A stretch of 64,000 nucleotides of DNA from Zoroaster sp. YZ-2022 (lineage: Eukaryota; Echinodermata; Asteroidea; Forcipulatida; Zoroasteridae): the NCBI GenBank assembly GCA_029582265.1, contig CM055816.1:89061204-89125203 (forward strand). Direction: 5' to 3'. Under the pieces are notes generated by a model that searched no databases, was not told the origin of the DNA, and saw only the letters and a program-made list of their open reading frames with translations. The position numbers and the translations under genes are program-made. This document shows positions 56,657 to 64,000 of the stretch, piece by piece; the stretch's first letter is position 1; every line of letters starts with the position of its first letter.

Positions 56657-57155
56657 CTCTAAGGTCAAATTTAGTTTTGTGATGCACTCATTTTCCAAGA
56701 GTCCTTATTAAAGTGTGAAAAAATTACAAACAAAATTAGTCTCTAACCTCACGTTAAAGTGATGTAAAATGTCATTTTATTTTATAACCTTCCTGTGTGA
56801 AATTTGTTAACATCCAAAGACAACAGTGACGTCACATTTCAAATAAATGGGCCTCTTCATTTTTGTACGGTGAATTTGCAGTTCATTCCTGAATCTCCCC
56901 AATATTTGATCAAATCGGCGTTGAAATTGACTTTTTGACAAACAAAAAATTCCTGTGTTTTGAATGTTACAGACTCATTCACCGTAAGAAAATAGTGACG
57001 TCATGTTTCAAATATCGCTCTGAAAGGGTATCAAATAAAATTATATGTTACACCACTTTAAAGTGAAGTTAGAGACTTGTAATTTTTTTCACACTTTAAT
57101 AAGGACTCTATCTATTGGAAAATGAGTACATCACAAAACTGAATTTGACCTTAGA
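56657..57155. mobile_element. Foldback MITE, CTCTAAGGTCAAATT ends
   Basis: CTCTAAGGTCAAATTTAGTT with TTGTGATGCACTCATTTTCC is mirrored at the right by GGAAAATGAGTACATCACAA and AATTTGACCTTAGAG. Arms of about 110 bp also share AGTCCTTATTAAAGTGTGAA and AGTCTCTAAC-type sequence. AGTGACGTCA occurs twice inside in both halves. About 500 bp, non-coding. Confidence 0.82.
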
Positions 57156-57896
57156 GCCCCTCTTTAAATATATTTCTTCCTGCCGATTTGTTGAGTTTTA
57201 CTTTTTCAAGAAGTGTCCGCCTTCTACACAAAGCATCTCCTGTTTTCAAATCAGCCTTCAGGCCTGATTGTACATGCACTTCAAGTTGAGGAAGAATCTG
57301 TATTCATGAAAGACAGATTACTGTACCAAAGTACGACCCCTAGATAAGAGTGTGATTGCCACTGCAGTTCATTTCGTCAAGTACATTCCCAATTACGGTA
57401 TAATGAATGTCATTTGGGAAATCCACGAGTCTAATGCAAAGTTTAATGGATTTTAATCAGCGTCAGGCTTGCCCAGCGTTTAGAGTCTGTAGTTAATACT
57501 GTGCTTCAATCTAGCTTACTAGTGCAGCAAGATGAATGCTAATAATGAGAGTGGTATGTATTAAAGAGGTTGATATCCTATAAGTGGTCTTACTAAAATA
57601 TTAGTATCATTCCTATCCAGCCAACATGATATCACATCTGATAACGCTTTATGCAGAAGTATCACACATACAAAAAGTCATAGAGTATATTTTCAAACAT
57701 TTAACTAACAAAATGTGTGGTTTTTTTTATTTATTTGTTTTTGTTATTTATTATTTTTACCACAAGAATTCCGTAGTTTTTTTTTAAGTTTTTTAATTTA
57801 TTAATTTATTATTATTATTATTAATTTTTTTTATTTTTTTTTTATTTATTTATTTTTTTTTTTTTAATGCAAGTTCGCCCCAAACAAGGCTAAAAG
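57156..57896. other. Unique then T/A low-complexity sequence
   Basis: 57156-57720 is unique-looking. 57721-57866 is a run of T-rich TTTATTTATT blocks. Confidence 0.6.
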
Positions 57897-58132
57897 CAGA
57901 GCTGCCAACATATGATTTTGAAAATGAGGAAGATTTAATTTTCTAATCAGAAAGACTCAATCGAAGCGAACGCAGCGAGCGAGCTGAGCGAGCGAACCCT
58001 TGCGGGTGGGGGTCCAGGGGTTTTAGGCTTTTTGGCACCAAAAGGAGAGGCCTCCTTGCATATATTTTAAGTAAGTAAATTACCGTCAAATACGGAAGTC
58101 TTCCGCAGAATCCGGAAGAGTTGGCAGCTCTG
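57897..58132. mobile_element. hAT-type MITE, CAGAGCTGCC TIR
   Basis: CAGAGCTGCCAAC at 57897 and GTTGGCAGCTCTG ending 58132 are exact inverses. Flanks CTAAAAGC and GTAAAAGC overlap the outermost base, an 8-bp duplication with one change. Inside, CGAAGCGAACGCAGCGAGCG is a CpG-rich stretch of GCGAGC repeats in AT-rich DNA. Confidence 0.8.
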
Positions 58133-58139
58133 TAAAAGC

Positions 58140-58500
58140 CACTCTTGGTAAGGGGCTACAAGAAGAAAACATAGAAGATGAAAATAACTCAGGGGGACTG
58201 AAGGTAGGAATTGATATTCCTCTTAAAACCATCTAGATTGTAGGATGGAGGGAAACGTGCACCAGGCAAGGCTTTCCAAAGAGATGCAGTTCGTGGGAAA
58301 AAAGCTGTTGGAATAGCTCTTTGTTTTACATCTCGGCAATGCTAGAGTGTATGGGTGAGAACAAGCAGAAAGCCTGGTTTCACGCTTAAACACCCTGATA
58401 GGAGGAACCAGATCGGACACACTGGTGGCACATTTGCCATGAAAATATCTGTAGAAAAGACAGAAGCTGGCTACAAAGTTATGGTCTATATGATGAGGCT
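58140..58500 (-). mobile_element. LINE ORF2 C-terminus with one frameshift
   Basis: Minus-strand codons read FYRYFHGKC, KRETRLSACSHPYTLALPRC and YSNSFFPT; a one-base shift in the T-run then continues FPRTASLWKALPGARFPPSY and DGFKRNINSYL. Same family as 13026-13435. 5'-truncated. Confidence 0.8.
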
Positions 58501-58558
58501 GTCACCTCCCCAGTGATCGGAGAGAAATTAGGTTAAGGAACTTATAAAGCTGTCATTT

Positions 58559-59255
58559 GAGACATTGAATGAAGATATCCATCAAGGATTAGTGCCAGTA
58601 CTCAAACTCAAATTAATAAAATGCTGGCCAACTGTTTTTATCCTCAGCTTGCACAAGGGCGTATGCAGTCAATCAGAATCAAGCATGTTTCATATATGAC
58701 ATAAAACACAATAACGGGGGCCACTTTCCTACCGTCACGTTAGCAGTTTTCCTAATGGTTGTAAAAAAAAAATTATATCTGAAACCACCAAAAAGAATTT
58801 CAACATTTGAATAGACATGCATGCTTATCCTAAAGATAATTTGAGTTGATTATTACTACTATTTTTTTAATTACCCTAAAATTTCCATCAACAAATGGAC
58901 GGAAAAGTGAGGTAACTTTTTCCGTCCAATTTTTATGGAAATTTGAGGGTAAAAAAATAAATTTAAAAATTTAAAAATTTAAAAATTAAATAAATCAACT
59001 CAAATTAGTTCTAGTATAAGCCTGCATGTCCATTCACATGTTGAAACACTTTTTGGTCGGTTTCAGGTACTTAAAAATAAATAACAACCATTGGAAAAAC
59101 TGCTAACGTGACAGATGTAAAGTCACCCCCTTTATTGTGTTTTATGTCATATCACTTTTATTTACAGTTTCTTACATCCAAATGTTTATTTTTATTTTTA
59201 TATTAACGATTTTTGGGTCTCTTTGAGCCACAACTGGTCGATATATCTTAAAGTA
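58559..59255. repeat. Dispersed repeat interrupted by palindromic MITE
   Basis: The two parts 58559-58695 and 59150-59255 correspond to the continuous repeat at 55905-56255. The MITE at 58697-59149 occupies the gap. Confidence 0.6.
58697..59149 (+). mobile_element. Palindromic TA-flanked MITE, copy 4
   Basis: TA at 58695-58696 and 59150-59151; TGACATAAAACACAATAACG left, TTGTGTTTTATGTCA right; 453 bp, same orientation as copy 1. Confidence 0.9.
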
Positions 59256-59446
59256 ATAACTACAAAAATGAAGAGGAGAAACCAATTTCCTTTTTGGAAT
59301 GTTGAAACTATCCTACAGCTTTAATTTGCCTGGTTTATATATAGCTGAGATCATAGAGATCTCAGAGTAAGACCCATGTGCAATGTTTATGGTGTCAGTC
59401 ACCATTGCTTAGTACGCTCTCTATGCTATGTTTATCTCTTTATTAA

Positions 59447-59690
59447 CCTGTTCGCGTCGGGAATAAAAAAGTTTTTCTGGGCCCCTGTGCGGGTTTATTT
59501 TTCCCACACACACCGTGAATGGAAGCTTCCACAGCGGGTGGCTACGTCTTCCGAGCATGTCACTGTACACGGGTGGCTCAACCGAGCATGCATACCAATA
59601 TTCCGGAGTTTCCTTTGGCGTGTTTAGATGCTCTCCGATCCACGGTTCCAAAAAAAATTGCATGTATACACAGCCTCCAACGCAAACTGG
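59447..59690. mobile_element. TTAA-flanked MITE, CCTGTTCGC TIR (copy 2)
   Basis: TTAA at 59443-59446 and 59691-59694; ends CCTGTTCGCGTCGGGAATAA and CCTCCAACGCAAACTGG. More diverged than copies at 11751 and 61136. Confidence 0.8.
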
Positions 59691-59694
59691 TTAA

Positions 59695-60103
59695 GAGTCT
59701 GTATACAATAAAAAAAAGTAAGTGAGTTGCTATAAGATTGAACAAGTAAGGTAGTTAACTGACTGATAGATGGCTGATTGAATGATGACAATGACCTCGA
59801 TCCATTCCAGTACTTAACACCTTGTTATATCATCTGTCATGTCTACTCTTAATAACACATTTTACAACCTTGTAGTCTACATGCCATGTATAGCCTACCA
59901 CACCAATGGCTACTCATGGTATTAAGTGTTTCCATACAGTCAAGTTAAATCTTAAATGTGTTATATATATCGTGTTTCATTTATGGGCTATAAATGTACA
60001 AGGGAAATGACTATTAAATAGGCCAAAGCTTGCTGTAGGATTGATTGCCAAATCTACGTACACATCAATTGGGACTGAGTTTTCAAGAAAACATATAGAA
60101 TTG
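59695..60103. other. No feature recognised
   Basis: Unique-looking sequence. Confidence 0.5.
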
Positions 60104-60105
60104 TA

Positions 60106-60365
60106 CACTCACTGGCCATTGCAAGTATTGCAACACACACCAAAGTTCAGTTTGGAGAACTGTGTTACAATAATTTATTTTATTTTATTTACACTACTTA
60201 AGACTTCTTGAAAGTGCCTGTGTTTTGAAGTCAATGTTCTTTTTTACTGTTCTTGCTCGGAAATTATGTAATACACGATCGATGAAATCAGATTAAATGA
60301 TCATCTCACCTGTTACTTGTAAAGTGCTATTTTGAGCATGTTGCAATACTTTTGGCCAGTGAGTG
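60106..60365. mobile_element. Tc1/mariner-like MITE, CACTCACTGGCC TIR
   Basis: TA at 60104-60105 and 60366-60367. CACTCACTGGCCATTGCAAG with TATTGCAACA is mirrored by TGTTGCAATACTTTTGGCCA and GTGAGTG. The (ACTCACTGGCCA)...AAGTATTGCAACA pattern is typical of Tc1/mariner termini. 260 bp, no transposase. Confidence 0.88.
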
Positions 60366-60367
60366 TA

Positions 60368-61135
60368 CAACACATTCCTTGCTGTTTTACATACATGTAC
60401 ACCCAGTACATGATGACATTTATCTTACTGGTTTTGGAAATTACATTTTTGCAGCTTTTACCAGGTTAAATAAATATCAATGTGCATACTCCATACCTGA
60501 AGGAATGATTATGTTGCCAGCCCGTAATGCAACATCATTCAATCAAAGTTTCATATTTCTGAGCAAGATTTTGAAGTGAACTCAAATAAAGTTACCACAA
60601 CTTTAAATATATGTTAACATTATTTGTTCCTACTTGTGACCTAGCTTCTGCACTTTAATCAATTTAGATTGACAGTACATTAAGTAATCACGGTAACTGA
60701 CCGCACTTAGACCAATAACATTTCCTCAGGCCATTCCACTCACACCTTTCAATATCAAAGTAAATGATGCATACGTGCGATCTGGTGATGCACAATTATT
60801 TCCACTTTTTACATACTTTTCAACATGTGCGTAGTCTTTGAATTATCTCAAGATTTGCCCAGTCATTTGAGAAGGACAACAGAGGGGTAAGGTGACATTC
60901 TGAGGGAATATCTGAACATAAACTACTGCTGGTTCAGTTACGTTGATACGTTGACAAATCTGCTTCAACAAATTTGCTTACTATCTTGCTGAGCATGATA
61001 TATGTATACACTAAACGAGTGACCTGTGAAAGATTTGTCTAATTACAATATGTCATCAATCAGAAGAAAGAGGAAAAACACTCGTTTTTTATTCATTCTA
61101 AGATGGAATAGAATTAGGAAGTCTTTCCAATAATC
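60368..61135. other. No feature recognised
   Basis: Unique-looking sequence; the 75-codon frame at 60352 starts inside the MITE end and is unsupported. Confidence 0.5.
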
Positions 61136-61347
61136 TTATTCGCACCGGGAATAAAAAAGTTTTTCCGAACCCCGTGGCGGGTTTATTTTTACCGCACAAA
61201 CACGACCAATGGTGCTCACCAGAGCGTGACCGGGGAGACCGGGAATCTATACAAATATTCCCGAGAATCCTGTGGCGTGTTTAGACGCTCTCCGATCCGC
61301 TGTCCAAAAAAAAATTGCGTGTATACACGGCCTCCGACGCGAACTGG
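61136..61347. mobile_element. TTAA-type MITE, CCAGTTCGC family (copy 3)
   Basis: The body is nearly identical to 11751-11973; the right end GACGCGAACTGG is followed by TTAA at 61348-61351. The outermost left bases (TTAACCAG) have been lost or changed to TCTTA. Confidence 0.78.
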
Positions 61348-61351
61348 TTAA

Positions 61352-62703
61352 ATATGAAAGCACCTTAAAGACAAACATTATTTCTAGGGAAGATTAATAC
61401 AATTATCAGCATTTTGTTATTTCTGAATTACTAATTCTATAGTATAGCTTACATGTATTTTTCAAGTCAAAGCATGTACATATGCATGTATGTCCAAAAG
61501 TAGTAAACACCAGCAGATGTACATGAACACATATGGGTCCAATATTGGATGTCCTTTATTCAGAAAAACAAAAACCTGCCTCTATATTGACCCTTATTTA
61601 AATATCCTACGAAAAAGCAACACAAAGTACACTGCCCCCCCTTCCCTGCTATAAGTGGTAAGTACATGTTAGGAAGTGATTATTTCTTCACATTTTCTCA
61701 TCAAAATTTATTCAATCATCACAACGATTGGATCATCACAACGATTAGATCATCACAATGATTGGATCATTACAAGTAAAACTGACTGCAATTGGTATTT
61801 AAGCACAGAGATACAGTAACACTACACAGCCAAACATGGATAGAAATTCACTTATATGAACCCCAACTTCCACTTCAAGGAACTATCAACTTGAACTTTA
61901 TATCAGTGATAATCAGTTGACTTTGTTGAATGTCCACGACTGGCCTAGAAATCTTGGACAATGTAGGTACAGAAAGTTAACTGATGTGAAGAGTCCACAT
62001 GAAGTCGTGACGACTCCAGCTGTTCATGTTGGACATTGGTGTTTGACAAAATCTACCAAACGTTTTAACCAAATCCAGGTTGTGCTGTAATTTGAAGATT
62101 TGGTGGAATCTGTTGAGATGCGACCAGTCACCTACTGTGTTGAGTACTATCCCCTCTCTGCTCAACCTGTGAATGGTTCAATATATGTGTCTCCATCAAG
62201 AGACTTTAACATGTTCAATATGTGTACAGTGCAAACTTACCTGTCACTCTTAAAACCATAGTCAATAAAGCTGATATAGAAATCAACACACATTTCAATG
62301 ACATTTGTATTTGTACTTAGTAGTGTACTTCCTGACTTGAACTACAAATATTGGAACAGATGCAAAATATTTGATTACGTCTTTATAAATGTTATTATTG
62401 CAAATAAAACTTGTTATTTGTACATACTGGTACAGTTCAGTATATTGTCTTTGGATTCAATTTCTTTGGAATTATTTCTTAAAATCATTATTGAGACAAT
62501 GTAGGTCACTGTCATTACTATCCTTACTGTGTGTATAGTTCAAGCAGGGATCCCTTTATCATGTTCTCAATGCAAGCAGAGTATTGGGTGTCTAGTGTAA
62601 GCATAGAGCTATGGTGTAAGTATACAGTGTTGTATGTCCCTCAGGATATCTCACTGCATGCATTCTTTGAATGCAGCTTCATTTCATCAATCTAGATTCA
62701 TTA
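61352..62703. other. Unique-looking; short 17-bp repeat
   Basis: ATCATCACAACGATTGG recurs three times at 61716-61766 with single-base changes. Nothing else recognised. Confidence 0.55.
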
Positions 62704-62711
62704 TGCATTCC

Positions 62712-63501
62712 TAGTCCTGGGACGGTTAACTGGTTAACCCACTGAAATTGCACAAACCGATGAGAAATTTGCTAACCTGCAAACCAAACCCAATATTTAA
62801 ATTTTAAAAAATAAATTAAAAAAAATTTAAAGAATTTTTAAAAAAAATTGGAAAAATTTACCGTCCATTTTGTTGGTTATTAAACAATCATTGCAGGAAG
62901 TTTATTGATGTTTTTTGATTGAAAACTTATACGACATAAAACACAATAAAGGGGACCACTTTCCTACCGTCACGTTAGCAGTTTTTCTTATAGTTGTAAT
63001 TTTTTTATTAATATCTGAAACCACCCAAAAAGACTTTCAACATTTGAATAGACATGCATGCTTATCCTAAAGATAATTTGAGTTGATTATTGCTATTCTT
63101 TTTTTAATTACCCTAAAATTTCCATCAACAAATGGACGGAAAAGTGAGGTAACTTTTTCCGTCCAATTTTTATGGAAATTTGAGGGTAAAAAATAAATTA
63201 AAAAATTAAAAAATAAAATAAATCAACTCAAATTAGTTCTAGTATAAGCCTGTATGTCCATTCACATGTTGAAACACTTTTTGGTCGGTTTCGGGTACTT
63301 AAAAATAAATAACAACCATTGTAAAAACTGCTAACGTGACGGATGCAAAGTGGCCCCCTTTATTGTGTTTTATGTCATACACATTATTTCATTTGCCGAC
63401 TATAGGCTTATCTAGTTTGTGTGGCTGTCAGGTGCCGACTTCCTGGTTAACTAACCGTAAAAGTTTCTGTTAAAAGGTTAGTGAACTAACTCCCAGCACT
63501 A
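62712..63501 (+). mobile_element. hAT-like element copy 3 with 8-bp target duplication
   Basis: Starts TAGTCCTGGGACGG and ends AACTCCCAGCACTA; flanks TGCATTCC (62704-62711) and GGCATTCC (63502-63509), 7 of 8 matching. The hAT-specific subterminal TTAACTGGTTAACC repeats are present. About 344 bp of its own DNA surround the palindromic MITE at 62932-63377. No transposase: non-autonomous. Confidence 0.85.
62932..63377 (+). mobile_element. Palindromic TA-flanked MITE, copy 5
   Basis: TA at 62930-62931 and 63378-63379; CCTACCGTCACG arm left, TGACGGATGCAAAG arm right, 446 bp. Lies in hAT-like copy 3 at the site used by copy 2, in the opposite orientation. Confidence 0.9.
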
Positions 63502-63822
63502 GGCATTCCTATACAATATTATTAGACAAGATAGTACAAAACCTGAATGCTTCCACAATAATATACTTACTATATTTGTTTATATAATGATCTTCAATGT
63601 AATTCAATGCATGTAAGCTGAGATTGAAGCCACTAGGCTCTACACTATTGGAAATCTCTAAATAAACAACTTTTAGAACATATTGTTTTAAAATTTAATC
63701 AATGAGAGTAAACATAATTGAGGTCTGATTTGTGAACATTACCATGTTATACCTTCCCGTAAATTATTCAGAAATATATTGATTAATCTGGCAATCTTGA
63801 CTTAAAGGGGCAATCTTGACTT

Positions 63823-64000
63823 AAAGGGACACTATCGTCATAATCAACAGGTCATGGAATCAGAGTGCTAGTTTTAGATTAACTCAGTGACTGAAAATAA
63901 TACCCCACGTGACAAGGTCATATTACCATTGCTGCTGCATAAATGAGCCAGTAATATTCAGTCACTGTGTTCATCTTAAACTAGAACACCGATTCCATGC
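63823..64000. mobile_element. Foldback MITE, GGGACACTATCGTC end (copy D, cut by window)
   Basis: AAAGGGACACTATCGTCATA with TCATGGAATC begins a copy of the 18070 element and continues to the window edge. CAATCTTGACTTAAAGGG is present twice just before it (63792-63829). Confidence 0.75.

Overview
This is non-coding, transposon-dense nuclear DNA of an animal. No host gene, exon, rRNA or stand-alone tRNA gene could be supported on either strand. The element types (a tRNA-Leu-derived SINE with an ATT tail, CR1/L2-like LINE 3' ends, Harbinger, Kolobok-like, hAT, mariner-like and TTAA-flanked MITEs) and the frequent ACATGTACATGTA words suggest a marine invertebrate, perhaps a deuterostome such as an echinoderm or hemichordate. 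That placement is inference; no diagnostic gene is present.

Layout. 1-9 kb: foldback and TTAA MITEs, a SINE, a LINE 3' end, and a three-layer nest at 6.4-8.3 kb (Harbinger-type element holding a second Harbinger-type element and a Kolobok-like element with a broken THAP zinc finger). 9-14 kb: TTAA MITEs, an 81-bp minisatellite and an 87-bp repeat. 14-24 kb: two copies of a hAT-like family, a palindromic TA-flanked MITE, LINE ends and a TTAA MITE split by a later insertion. 24-27.2 kb: a 159-bp dimeric repeat, a 50-bp repeat and a 44-bp array of about 38 units lying inside a TTAA-flanked MITE. 27-33 kb: SINEs in both orientations, a LINE 3' end, a second tRNA-derived SINE. 33-43 kb: mostly unique sequence with several foldback MITEs. 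43-51 kb: a perfect (AAT)n of about 560 bp, five SINE copies, a TCGA-rich TIR element. 52.3-55.9 kb: a decayed non-LTR retrotransposon carrying one MITE and ending at another. 56-64 kb: SINE, foldbacks, hAT MITEs, and a hAT-like element holding the palindromic MITE.

How the parts relate. Target-site duplications are readable for many elements (TA, TTAA, TTA/TAT, 8 bp, 30 bp), and several nestings give a relative order of insertion. SINEs and LINE remnants share a 3' end made of a GCGC hairpin followed by ATT repeats, consistent with LINE enzymes mobilising the SINE. One MITE family has a subterminal unit ending in GGGTTAGGGTTAA that ranges from 1 to 5 copies; a related 44-bp unit reaches about 38.

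Limits: family names rest on TIRs, target duplications and short protein motifs read by eye; boundaries are usually good to a few bases where a target duplication is stated and to tens of bases elsewhere. The strongest candidates for something undescribed are the palindromic MITE found in opposite orientation at the same site of two hAT copies, the amplified transposon ends, and a hammerhead-like core on the minus strand near 23.4 kb.
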